Shown piece after piece: positions 15,948 to 23,390 of a stretch of DNA of 64,000 bases. Origin of the DNA: Lactococcus fujiensis JCM 16395 (GTDB lineage: Bacteria; Bacillota; Bacilli; Lactobacillales; Streptococcaceae); assembly GCF_002441655.1 (NCBI RefSeq), contig NZ_JXJU01000005.1, positions 70,115 through 134,114 of the forward strand, read 5' to 3'. The notes under the pieces are model-generated. The model was not told where the DNA came from. It did no database searches and was given only the letters and a program-made list of their open reading frames with translations. A program made the position numbers and the translations under genes. Positions within the stretch are counted from its first letter, which is position 1. Every line of letters begins with the position of its first letter.

Positions 15948-16512
15948 AGTTCACAAGTTACATAGAAACTCCGAAAATCCAGAAGTACAAAAAACAATCA
16001 ATATAGTTGAAGTGTGCGGAATACTCATTTTTGTGATTTCTATGCTCTTACAATTTCTGATTATTCCAAAAAATTTTTTCTCCATCATTCACCCCTTATT
16101 GTTCTTGTTGAAACCATTCTTACCAATCATTATCATAATTACGTTTATGACTACATCAACAATAATAACAATAGACTGGTTAAAATCCCCAAGAAGCCCT
16201 ATTCTGAAAATTAGGATTAAACACCAACTAAAGATATTTGCAGATGAGTTTATTCCTGAAGGAGTTGAAATCCAATACTTGGTCCATAACAACTATAAAG
16301 AATCTGCCGATAAAATAAGAGTAATTTTGTATTCAAACGGCTACCTTGAAGAAAGTGAACCTGCTCGAATCGGTCGCAAACTTTCTGAATGGTTCAACAT
16401 TCCGCTTAGAAGCTGGATTGAGGACGAACAAATCACTGGGCATTACGTGTTTGACCTTAGCTACCGAAAACCAATACGACAGGAGGTTAATTTTGACATT
16501 CAAACTCTCTGA
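15940..16512 (+). CDS. Two-TM protein upstream of the TcpA-like ATPase
   Basis: 190 residues from ATG 15940; a TTG at 15925 would add five. Two hydrophobic stretches are clear (ILIFVISMLLQFLI, and PLLFLLKPFLPIIIIITF plus TSTIITI), followed by a soluble C-terminal domain with VEIQYLVHNN and EPARIGRKLSEWF. I do not recognise a family. Its place just before the coupling-protein-like gene, with a 20-nt overlap, suggests a membrane partner of that ATPase during DNA transfer. This is inference from position. Confidence 0.55.
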   Translation: MPKVHKLHRNSENPEVQKTINIVEVCGILIFVISMLLQFLIIPKNFFSIIHPLLFLLKPFLPIIIIITFMTTSTIITIDWLKSPRSPILKIRIKHQLKIFADEFIPEGVEIQYLVHNNYKESADKIRVILYSNGYLEESEPARIGRKLSEWFNIPLRSWIEDEQITGHYVFDLSYRKPIRQEVNFDIQTL

Positions 16513-17266
16513 TGAATTAGATATTGACGAATTTCACGTCTATATTACTGGGGCCAGTGGAGTAGGAAAGACGTCCTTGACATATCTTCGAATCCTGACC
16601 TCAGCTCGTGACATTTTCATTATACAAAACGATGGATATAAAAATTTGAGGGTCATAGATCCAAAAGGCGGTTCGTTATTTAGCCTCCGTCATTCAGTTC
16701 CAAACAATGGTTCCAAAACATTTGCAAACTCTCCGGAAAGTGCTTTAGTGCTACTTACCGATTTCTACGAAGAAATTACTAAACGAGGAAAACTCCTCGA
16801 TAATGCAGGTCTTAGACTTGACGCAGATTATCATACGTTAGGTTTACCTCCGTGCTGGTTATTCTTTGATGAATATATCGACCTCATTGAGCAAGCAAAA
16901 ATAATAGATAAGAAGATTGCTAACGAGATAACCAGTCTGCTCGTACGTTGCATTACTAAAGATAGGCAACTTGGCTGTTTTTTATGGATAACGGCAATGC
17001 GTGCGGATACGGCTTACCTTCCTGGTCTTATACGTTCCACCATGATTAATATTGCACTTGCCACCGATGGGAGAGAGATAGACCCAGAAAATGCTCGCAT
17101 GATGTTCGGAGCAACAGATTTACAAAAGCCACCACCTCATACTAAATATTATGGTTATGCCAAGGGAGAATCAGGAAAACCAACCTTATTCCTCACTCCT
17201 AAACTTGCAGACGGTGTAAATATTCGTAAAACGCTCGCCCACTATATGAAAGGGGAATATTTATGA
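16493..17266 (+). CDS. TcpA/FtsK-like coupling ATPase of the element
   Basis: I start at TTG 16493 because AGGAGG lies 6 nt before it; the frame is open from 16346 but that part overlaps the upstream gene. This gives 257 residues. Walker A is GASGVGKT (20-27), and Walker B is CWLFFDEY (121-128), followed by RCITKDRQLGCFLWITAMRAD, split between Q and L, and a C-terminal LATDGREIDPENARMMFG block. The layout fits small FtsK/SpoIIIE-type coupling proteins of MobT-type elements, which deliver the nicked DNA to a helper pore. No TM segment is within it; the two-TM protein just upstream may anchor it. Confidence 0.75.
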   Translation: MTFKLSDELDIDEFHVYITGASGVGKTSLTYLRILTSARDIFIIQNDGYKNLRVIDPKGGSLFSLRHSVPNNGSKTFANSPESALVLLTDFYEEITKRGKLLDNAGLRLDADYHTLGLPPCWLFFDEYIDLIEQAKIIDKKIANEITSLLVRCITKDRQLGCFLWITAMRADTAYLPGLIRSTMINIALATDGREIDPENARMMFGATDLQKPPPHTKYYGYAKGESGKPTLFLTPKLADGVNIRKTLAHYMKGEYL

Positions 17267-17451
17267 AACAATTAACGTTCCTCTTCGAAGATGACGGTAG
17301 CGTTCAAATCATAAGCAATGACACAAAGCGTCTGCAAAGATGGCTTGATTCAGGCTATTGTCACTCACCTGAGCGTGTAAAAGGTGGATATCGTGTAACA
17401 GTCTCTGATAATTGGAATTATCGTTCCACGTTTAGAAAAAAGAAAATCTAA
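17263..17451 (+). CDS. Small element protein, 62 aa, unknown function
   Basis: Starts as ATGA overlapping the stop of the ATPase gene by 4 nt, so it is translated in the same operon. The sequence is mixed basic/acidic (SNDTKRLQRWLDSG, then KGGYRVTVSDNWNYRSTFRK). No family recognised. The tight coupling and the conserved place between TcpA-like and Rep-like genes suggest a mobility accessory role. Confidence 0.6.
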   Translation: MKQLTFLFEDDGSVQIISNDTKRLQRWLDSGYCHSPERVKGGYRVTVSDNWNYRSTFRKKKI

Positions 17452-17495
17452 TTGTATCAATAATCTGAACAAGAAAACTGAAAAGTGAATTTGGT

Positions 17496-17523
17496 GGGCT
17501 GTGGAGGTTTCCTCCGACAGTCC
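17496..17523 (+). other. Strong hairpin in non-coding DNA, candidate oriT or single-strand origin
   Basis: GGGCTGTGGAGG (17496-17507), loop TTT, then CCTCCGACAGTCC (17511-17523) form a ~12-bp stem with one bulge and one G-T pair. No T-run follows. It lies in the 190-bp gap between the coupling-ATPase operon and the 90-residue gene, where a nick site or conversion origin would be expected. Confidence 0.4.
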
Positions 17524-17641
17524 GCTGAATTCATGGCTTGGTTTTCTAGTGTGGATTAAATTGATATGCTTAGATTTTACAATAACTAATGATTTATGTC
17601 CAAGACCTGAATGACAATAAAAGCTGAGAAAGGAACCTTCT

Positions 17642-17914
17642 ATGTCATCACAAACACTCGCTGTCATTGGTATCAGCAATAAAAAAGAAAAAGGCTGGCT
17701 GAAATTAGCCACTCTTAATGGAGCTTCTTGGTCTGACCTCGGTGCACACTTTGACAAAATCAAATTCGGTGGAACTTTTAATGAAGCTGGTATTTATGAA
17801 ATTGACTTCGAAAACACTGCGGAATTTGGCGCAATGGCTGCTTACTCAGTCACTACCGCAAACAAAATTGCATCATTTTCTGAACTTGTTGCTCTAGCAT
17901 TATCCGAAGAGTAA
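17642..17914 (+). CDS. Small element protein, 90 aa, unknown function
   Basis: Good GAAAGGAA site before the ATG. The protein is neutral to acidic: IGISNKKEKGWLKLATLNG, FGGTFNEAGIYEIDF, and a C-terminal helix FSELVALALSEE. No family recognised and no DNA-binding motif seen. Flanked on both sides by hairpin-rich non-coding DNA and followed by the initiator gene. Confidence 0.65.
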   Translation: MSSQTLAVIGISNKKEKGWLKLATLNGASWSDLGAHFDKIKFGGTFNEAGIYEIDFENTAEFGAMAAYSVTTANKIASFSELVALALSEE

Positions 17915-18080
17915 CCATCTGTATAATACTGGCACGGCTTGACCGTGTAGGAGCGGAGCGGGCTTTATTGCGTTGGTTTACTTGGCGAGCACGAGAAATC
18001 TGGTTTGTCAAAATAAACTAATGAATAGTACCTAATACCCTCCTGCACGCACTGCGTGCAATTTTTAGAAAGCAAAAACA
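17915..18080 (+). other. Hairpin-rich non-coding stretch before the initiator gene (candidate origin)
   Basis: CACGG-CTTGA-CCGTG forms a hairpin near 17933-17947, and TGCACGC-ACT-GCGTGCA near 18043-18059 a perfect 7-bp stem. The segment between is GC-richer than the element (GGAGCGGAGCGGGC). Rolling-circle initiators often have their nick site beside their gene; this stretch and the hairpin at 17496 are the two candidates. Confidence 0.4.
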
Positions 18081-19172
18081 ATGACAGAAAACAGCGAAAA
18101 TCGGGCTACCTCTAATAGCCCGATAACTATACATGAAGTGTCCCCCAATGAACAATCTTATTCTAAATTTCAAGAACGAGTTTCTTTCAAATATGGATTT
18201 GTTGGTTTAAAACTTGATAAGTTGAGCCTGACAGCACGAATTGACGAAGAGCTTCATAATCAAATTTTGACTGGCGAATTTGAGCTTTATGATGTTTTTG
18301 GGATAAAAGAGCCAAATCTAACGCCAAACGGAGAGCTTGCAAGTTACAAGGGACAATTTTTCTATAACGAGAAAGAAAATTGGTATGTGGAATATACCCC
18401 AATTTCTTCAATTAAAATGAACAAACGTCCACTTAAAATTGAGTTTACTCCTTCAAAAGTATCAAAAGAGCACTTTTTAACTGTGTTCAATTTACTCCTT
18501 CCACACTTATCCGATATAGCTTGTAGTACATTCCACTTGGCTTATGACTTTGAACGTGATTTATCAACATTAAAAGTCAATTGGCCTAAGGCAATGTACC
18601 GGCCTATCTACAAAGGCATAAAGCTTGAAACCATGGACTTTGGTGCTCCTAAAGGTAATTATCACATCACAAATTACAACAAACTAAAAGAACGAGCAGA
18701 TCAAGGAGACTCTGCTGAAATTGAAATTTATCAGCAGTATGAAAATCTCTGGAGAATTGAATATAAATTTTATAATGAAGGTAACATTAAAAAAGAGTTA
18801 AAAAACGGATTGCCTTTTCTAGCTAAAATTCCTGTATTTATTGAAAACTTAGAGGGTTTAGAATTTCAAAATCTCGGGGTTAATGAAAAAATTGCACTTT
18901 TTGCGATGAAAAATAAGCCCGAATTATTTGCTGGTTCAGATGATAGAACAATTAGGAAATACAAAAAACTTGCTGAAAGCATTGCCGAAGTGAACCTCAA
19001 CGTATTCTTTCAAAATGCATTAGACTACACAGAAGTTTTTAATCAAGAAGCTGCTAGGGTAAACTTCCTTGATTTTATTAAAAAACTTTTGGCTGGACAA
19101 ATTCCACAAATTGAAAAAGAGCTATCAACTCATACTTTGGACGGTCAGAGTGATAACTCAATTATTGAGTAA
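18081..19172 (+). CDS. Rolling-circle replication initiator / MobT-like relaxase (Rep_trans type)
   Basis: 363 residues. The C-terminal half carries ITNYNKLKERAD followed 20 residues later by YENLWRIEYKFYN. This mirrors the pT181 RepC/MobT pattern 'YNKxxER ... WRxE', where the Tyr (here probably Tyr199) attacks DNA. CSTFHLAYDFERD (~148-160) may supply metal or acidic residues. The protein would nick the element's origin for excision-coupled replication and mobilization. The start has a weak binding site (GAAAG). The family is inferred from motifs, not from a search. Confidence 0.65.
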   Translation: MTENSENRATSNSPITIHEVSPNEQSYSKFQERVSFKYGFVGLKLDKLSLTARIDEELHNQILTGEFELYDVFGIKEPNLTPNGELASYKGQFFYNEKENWYVEYTPISSIKMNKRPLKIEFTPSKVSKEHFLTVFNLLLPHLSDIACSTFHLAYDFERDLSTLKVNWPKAMYRPIYKGIKLETMDFGAPKGNYHITNYNKLKERADQGDSAEIEIYQQYENLWRIEYKFYNEGNIKKELKNGLPFLAKIPVFIENLEGLEFQNLGVNEKIALFAMKNKPELFAGSDDRTIRKYKKLAESIAEVNLNVFFQNALDYTEVFNQEAARVNFLDFIKKLLAGQIPQIEKELSTHTLDGQSDNSIIE

Positions 19173-19223
19173 CCCAAAAAGGTTACTCCTTCATTATAGC
19201 ATGATTCATGCAGAAGGAGAAAA

Positions 19224-19457
19224 ATGATTCAAAATATTACTAAATCTGATATTATGATTTTAACTGGATATTCAACAACCCAAGCACAAAATATCTTACG
19301 AAAAGCCAAGGATTTCATGGTTTCTGAGGGATTCGTTTGGTATTCTAACAAACGTGTTTCACGTGTTCCGATTCAAGCTGTAGAAGCTATTCTCGGCTAC
19401 AAATTGGACACAGAAAATGTTATAATTGATGATGTATCTACTGGTACAGCGTTATGA
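19224..19457 (+). CDS. DUF3173 family protein (putative excisionase/recombination accessory)
   Basis: 77 residues with the family pattern ITKSDIMILTGYSTTQAQNI, KDFMVSEGFVWYSNKRVSRVP and VEAILGYKL, a small winged-helix-like DNA-binding fold. AAGGAGA precedes the ATG. Its stop overlaps the integrase start (ATGA). DUF3173 proteins sit next to tyrosine integrases in streptococcal elements, which suggests an excisionase-like role. Confidence 0.8.
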   Translation: MIQNITKSDIMILTGYSTTQAQNILRKAKDFMVSEGFVWYSNKRVSRVPIQAVEAILGYKLDTENVIIDDVSTGTAL

Positions 19458-20608
19458 CAGTTTCTAAATATGGGAAAGGTCTTTGGAAAATTGATGTCTC
19501 CGATGGATATGATGAGCTAACAGGCAAACGCAAAAGAATTCGCAAGACTGGTTTCACTTCTAAAAAACAAGCCGAGGAATATGAAGCTCACATCAAACTT
19601 TTTGAATTACGTGAATTAAAGCCTAAGCAGAAAATTTCTATTGACTATCTTTATTCATTGGTTAAAATAGAAGATGAAATCCGTGGAAACTCACAATCTA
19701 CCAAAGATACACAAGATTCTTATTATCGTGTTTACATTTCAAAGTTCTTTGCTAAAGCAAATATGCGAACTTTGACCGTACTTGATATTAAAAAATTTCG
19801 TGAATGGCTTCAAGAACAACCTAGCATTAAAGGCGGTAAGCTTACTAACAAAAATATCAATCGTCAAATGATATTTTTACATAAACTGTTTGATATTTCT
19901 ATTTTACACCAGATTCGTTCTGATAATCCATGCCAACTTAAAGCATTACCTGAAAAGCACGTTGAAATGAAGTACTATACACCCGAACAGTTCAAACGCT
20001 TTCTAGCCCTAATTGACCCAATAGACGAATTTCGATATAAGTTATTCTTTGAGATTTTGATGTTTACTGGTGCTCGAAGTGGCGAAGCTTTAGCTTTAAC
20101 TTGGGAGGTAGTAAATCTTGATGAAGGTTATATCAATATTAAAAGCTCTGCTCATTATCGCAAAAAGGAAGTAACTATCGGAGCAACAAAAACAACGCAG
20201 TCTGTTCGAAGAATTTATATCCACAAATCATTTGTTGATGAATTGAAAGTTTGGAAAACTAAGCAGTTTAAACTTCTTGAAAAGTATGTTGATAAACCTG
20301 AAACACTTCAAATTTATCAGACTACTCCTGAAATTGTTACACACCCACAAATTACAGGTTTTAGACACGATAAACTTAAAAAGCGTATGCCTGATGACTT
20401 ACCGTTAATCAGAAATCATGATTTCCGACATTCTCACGCCGCTTTTTTAATCAGCCAAGGTCTGAGAAAGGGAGAAGGCAAAGATTATCTATTTTTTACG
20501 CTAATGAAACGGCTTGGACACTCTTCCATCACTACAACTGTAAATACTTACAGCCATCTCTTTCCTTCACAACAAAAGGAAATCGCAAACGCATTTGACG
20601 ACTTTTAA
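19454..20608 (+). CDS. int: Tyrosine integrase of the element
   Basis: 384 residues. The N-terminal arm-binding domain has GLWKIDVSDGYDELTGKRKR and FTSKKQAEEYE; a SAM-like core-binding domain covers ~60-160; the catalytic domain carries Arg208 (FTGARSGEALALTW), His322 and Arg325 (NHDFRHSHA), His356 (LGHSSITTT) and nucleophile Tyr366 (NTYSHL). All catalytic residues are present, so it should be active. It lies directly inside the right attachment site and is translationally coupled to the DUF3173 gene. Confidence 0.93.
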   Translation: MTVSKYGKGLWKIDVSDGYDELTGKRKRIRKTGFTSKKQAEEYEAHIKLFELRELKPKQKISIDYLYSLVKIEDEIRGNSQSTKDTQDSYYRVYISKFFAKANMRTLTVLDIKKFREWLQEQPSIKGGKLTNKNINRQMIFLHKLFDISILHQIRSDNPCQLKALPEKHVEMKYYTPEQFKRFLALIDPIDEFRYKLFFEILMFTGARSGEALALTWEVVNLDEGYINIKSSAHYRKKEVTIGATKTTQSVRRIYIHKSFVDELKVWKTKQFKLLEKYVDKPETLQIYQTTPEIVTHPQITGFRHDKLKKRMPDDLPLIRNHDFRHSHAAFLISQGLRKGEGKDYLFFTLMKRLGHSSITTTVNTYSHLFPSQQKEIANAFDDF

Positions 20609-20617
20609 AAATAAAGT

Positions 20618-20636
20618 GGTCAAATTTGGTCAAATT
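20618..20636 (+). repeat. Arm-type repeat, right end
   Basis: GGTCAAATTTGGTCAAATT, two GGTCAAATT units 10 bp apart, matches the repeat at 11721-11740 apart from one missing A. It begins 9 nt after the integrase stop and 55 nt from attR. Confidence 0.6.
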
Positions 20637-20690
20637 GTTAAATAAAAAAGGCTGAAAAGCCGTATAAATAAAGGAAATAGGTACATTATT

Positions 20691-20707
20691 ATGATGAATA
20701 TGCAAAA
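20691..20707 (+). repeat. Right attachment site (attR core, 17 bp)
   Basis: ATGATGAATATGCAAAA, the second copy of the 17-bp core. Continuation into ATATGATGCGTCAAGC is the chromosomal ybaB sequence, so this side keeps the gene body. Confidence 0.9.
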
Positions 20708-20990
20708 TATGATGCGTCAAGCTCAAAAACTTCAAAAACAAATGGCAGCGTCTAAAGATGAAATTGATGCAACAACATTTGTAGGAAAATGAGCTCAAGA
20801 TCTTGTAACAGTTCAAATTACAGGTGATAAAAAAATGAAATCAATCAATTTTAGTGCAGATGTTATTGACCCTGAAGATCCCGAAACATTGCAAGAGATG
20901 ACAATTGCGGCTGTGAATGATGCTTTAGGTCAAATTGAAAAAATGACTGAAGATAAATTAGGTAAATTTACAAAAGGTTTGCCATTTTAA
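20691..20990 (+). pseudogene. ybaB: ybaB/ebfC nucleoid-associated protein gene, interrupted by a TGA at codon 34
   Basis: The frame of 99 codons gives a full YbaB/EbfC protein ([18 protein letters not shown] ... AQDLVTVQITGDKKMKSINF ... GKFTKGLPF) except for TGA at 20790-20792, where family members have Ser in a GKSAQDL motif (TCA to TGA, one base). The start codons are rebuilt by attR, but promoter and ribosome binding site now come from the element (AAAGGAAATAGG). YbaB is a small DNA-binding nucleoid protein, normally near recR/dnaX genes. The gene is probably inactive, unless the stop is a sequencing error. Confidence 0.85.
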
Positions 20991-20997
20991 GCTAAAA

Positions 20998-21025
20998 AAC
21001 TTATCCACAGGGGATAAGTTTTTTT
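20998..21025 (+). terminator. Terminator after ybaB
   Basis: AACTTATCC (20998-21006), a 5-nt loop and GGATAAGTT (21012-21020) followed by T-run. Confidence 0.85.
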
Positions 21026-21090
21026 ATTTTCATTTCACAATTCAACAAGTAAAATTAATTTGTTTAATTTATTAAAAAACAGCAATCAAA

Positions 21091-21114
21091 AAATCTGTCA
21101 GTACTGACAGATTT
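21091..21114. terminator. Terminator of ptsHI (24-bp palindrome)
   Basis: AAATCTGTCAGT and its exact inverted copy ACTGACAGATTT form a perfect 12-bp palindrome. T-rich sequence follows on the minus strand, 10 nt beyond the ptsI stop. Confidence 0.75.
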
Positions 21115-21124
21115 TAATTATTTC

Positions 21125-22855
21125 TTATTTAGTATATTCATCAACGAGCGAAAGAACTTCTTCCATTGTAGCAGCTTCAGTAAGTGCTTTGTTTGCAAGT
21201 TCTTCCATCTTAGTTGAATCCAAGCGTTTCATCAATGAACGTGTTTCAAGAACTGATGTAGCAGACATTGAGAATTCATCAAGTCCGATTCCCATGAGAA
21301 GTGGAACAGCCTTTTGATCACCTGCCATTGCACCACACATACCAGCCCATTTTCCTTCAGCGTGTGCTGATTTAACAACATGGTTAATCAAGCGGAGAAG
21401 TGATGGGTTATATGGTTGATAGAGGTATGAAACTTTTTCATTCATACGGTCTGATGCCATTGAGTATTGGATAAGATCGTTTGTACCGATAGAGAAGAAA
21501 TCAACTTCTTTAGCGAATTGATCCGCTAAAACTGCAGCTGCAGGGATTTCAACCATGATACCAACTTCAATTCCTTCAGCAACTTTAACGCCTTCAGCAA
21601 TCAATTTAGCTTTTTCTTCTTCATAAATTGCTTTAGCAGCACGGAATTCAGTTACAAGAGCAACCATTGGGAACATGATACGGAGACGTCCGTGTACTGA
21701 TGCACGTAAAAGGGCACGCAATTGTGTACGGAACATATCTTCGCCAGCACCTTGAGTCAAACTAATACGAAGGGCACGCCATCCGAGGAATGGGTTCATT
21801 TCTTGTGGCAATTCAAAGTAAGGCAATGTTTTGTCACCACCGATGTCCATTGTACGGACAACAACTGGTTTACCATTCATTCCTTCAAGAACAGCTTTAT
21901 ATGCTTCATATTGTTCGTCTTCTGTTGGGAAGTGGTCAGATTCCATATAAAGGAATTCTGTACGATAAAGTCCAACAGCTTCTGCACCATTGTCATTAAC
22001 ACCTTCAACATCTTTTGGCGCTCCAATGTTAGCAGCAAGTTCAAAATGTTTACCGTCAGCAGTTATCGTTTCAGCATCTTTCAGTTCTGCCCATTCTGCT
22101 TTTTTAGCAGCATAGGCTTTGCCAGCTTCAACAAATTCAGCAGCTTGTTCTTCAGTTGGATCAATAATAACTTCACCTGTCAAACCTGATGCAGCGATCA
22201 ATTGACCATCTTTTACAAGTTCAGTGATGTTTTTAGTACCCAAAACAGCTGGAATTTCAAGCGTATTAGCCATGATAGCAGAGTGAGAGGTTTTCCCACC
22301 AATATTGGTAACGAATGCTTTAACAAACTTCTTGTCCAATTGAGCTGTTTCAGAAGGAGTCAAATCGTCAGCAACAATAATAACTTCTTCATTAATCAAA
22401 GCTGGACTAGGCAATTTTACTCCAAGAAGGTTCGCTAAAACACGTTTTGTAACGTCTTTAATATCAGCTGCACGTTCTTGCATATATTTATTGTCATCCA
22501 TGCCTTCAAAGATAGCGATAAACATATCTGTTACTTCTTTGAGGGCTGCTTCTGCATTAACTTTTTTATCGTTGATTACGGCTTTGATTTGAGCAGTCAT
22601 ATCTGGGTCTGAAAGAACCATCATATGTGCGTCAAAAACCGCAGCGGCTTCTTCACCAAGGCTTTGTACTGCTTTGTCCTTAATAAGTTGAAGCTCGTTC
22701 TGAGAGGTAGCGAATGCTGCATCAAGACGAGCTTCTTCTTTTTCTGTGTTTTCAACAGTGACTGTCTCGAAAGACAAGTCAGGTTGGACAAGCAAGTATG
22801 CCTTTGCTACAGCTACACCAGATGATGCAGCGATACCTTTAAGCATAGTTGTCAT
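21125..22855 (-). CDS. ptsI: PTS enzyme I (phosphoenolpyruvate-protein phosphotransferase)
   Basis: 576 residues, full length. The phosphorylated His is in [14 protein letters not shown]; the PEP-binding domain includes [33 protein letters not shown] and the active-site Cys region GMCGAMAGD. It passes phosphate from PEP to HPr and drives all PTS sugar uptake. It begins 2 nt after the ptsH stop, the conserved ptsHI operon. An in-frame ATG three codons in could also be used. Confidence 0.97.
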   Translation of the reverse strand: MTTMLKGIAASSGVAVAKAYLLVQPDLSFETVTVENTEKEEARLDAAFATSQNELQLIKDKAVQSLGEEAAAVFDAHMMVLSDPDMTAQIKAVINDKKVNAEAALKEVTDMFIAIFEGMDDNKYMQERAADIKDVTKRVLANLLGVKLPSPALINEEVIIVADDLTPSETAQLDKKFVKAFVTNIGGKTSHSAIMANTLEIPAVLGTKNITELVKDGQLIAASGLTGEVIIDPTEEQAAEFVEAGKAYAAKKAEWAELKDAETITADGKHFELAANIGAPKDVEGVNDNGAEAVGLYRTEFLYMESDHFPTEDEQYEAYKAVLEGMNGKPVVVRTMDIGGDKTLPYFELPQEMNPFLGWRALRISLTQGAGEDMFRTQLRALLRASVHGRLRIMFPMVALVTEFRAAKAIYEEEKAKLIAEGVKVAEGIEVGIMVEIPAAAVLADQFAKEVDFFSIGTNDLIQYSMASDRMNEKVSYLYQPYNPSLLRLINHVVKSAHAEGKWAGMCGAMAGDQKAVPLLMGIGLDEFSMSATSVLETRSLMKRLDSTKMEELANKALTEAATMEEVLSLVDEYTK

Positions 22856-22857
22856 GA

Positions 22858-23124
22858 TTATTCAGCAAGTCCTTCTTTTGTCATTGTTTCAGCGATAGTT
22901 GCGATTGCGTCATCCGCGTCAGCACCTTCAGCTGTGATAGTAACGTCAGCACCTTGACCAACACCGAGTGACATAACACCCATGATTGATTTAAGGTTTA
23001 CAGATTTTCCTTTGTATTCCAAAGCAATTTCTGAAGTGAATTTTGATGCTGTTTGAACAAGCAATGTAGCTGGACGAGCGTGAATACCAGTTTCTGCAAC
23101 GATGTGGAATTCTTTAGATGCCAT
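22858..23124 (-). CDS. ptsH: Phosphocarrier protein HPr
   Basis: 88 residues. [11 protein letters not shown] holds the His15 that accepts phosphate from enzyme [13 protein letters not shown] holds Ser46, the target of HPr kinase in low-GC Gram-positives, which links sugar uptake to CcpA control. Good AAGGAG site. First gene of ptsHI with a clear promoter. Confidence 0.98.
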   Translation of the reverse strand: MASKEFHIVAETGIHARPATLLVQTASKFTSEIALEYKGKSVNLKSIMGVMSLGVGQGADVTITAEGADADDAIATIAETMTKEGLAE

Positions 23125-23190
23125 TTTGATGGTTCTCCTTGTAATGTAATCATTTACTGATAATATCTTTTGATACTTATCACTTTACAA

Positions 23191-23219
23191 ATTGTACCAC
23201 AAAGTGAAGTAGTTTGCAA
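23191..23219 (-). promoter_or_regulatory. ptsHI promoter
   Basis: On the minus strand TTGCAA (23219-23214), a 17-bp spacer and TACAAT (23196-23191), ~70 nt before ptsH. Confidence 0.8.
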
Positions 23220-23361
23220 TGTTTTCTATTTATATAAGCCGAAAAAATTTTTTTATTAACCACTTACAAATGTTGTTATAGCGCCATTTTATAATAATTT
23301 TCTTATTTTTCTACGTCATAAAAGTGTTTTCAAATTTTCTCATTCGTAACAAAACGGATAC

Positions 23362-23388
23362 AAAAAGAAAGACCTTTCAGTCCTTCTT
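23362..23388 (-). terminator. Terminator of the DAHP synthase pair
   Basis: On the minus strand a ~10-bp stem (AAGAAGGACT with AGGTCTTTCTT, G-U pairs included) followed by TTTTTG, overlapping the region just past the gene end. Confidence 0.65.
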
Positions 23389-23390
23389 AT

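Larger units (their letters stand above)
11600..20690 (+). mobile_element. 9.1-kb integrative (probably mobilizable) element inserted in ybaB/ebfC
   Basis: Bounded by perfect 17-bp direct repeats, with paired TGGTCAAATT motifs near both ends. Left half: a restriction-modification cassette. Right half: regulator, two-TM protein, TcpA/FtsK-like ATPase, small proteins, Rep/MobT-like initiator, DUF3173 protein and tyrosine integrase next to the right end. There is no VirB4, no pore or adhesion gene, so it cannot conjugate alone; the content fits an IME of the MobT/TcpA kind described in streptococci. From memory, ebfC is among the integration sites reported for such elements. Confidence 0.85.

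Noticed and set aside
17365-17763. Minus-strand 132-codon frame across the hairpin region
   Set aside because: Overlaps two element genes on the plus strand, has no binding site, and spans the candidate origin.
19360-19375. parS-like half site TGTTTCACGTG in the DUF3173 gene
   Set aside because: Only the left half matches and it encodes conserved residues; weaker than the site at 34665.
11600-20690. Self-transmissible ICE
   Set aside because: No VirB4-type ATPase, no pore proteins, no adhesion genes; only coupling, initiator and integration functions.
11600-20690. Prophage or satellite phage
   Set aside because: No capsid, terminase, packaging, lysis or phage repressor genes in the element.
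21722-22189. 155-codon plus-strand open frame
   Set aside because: Lies wholly inside ptsI on the other strand; Cys/Phe-rich translation and no ribosome binding site. A shadow frame.
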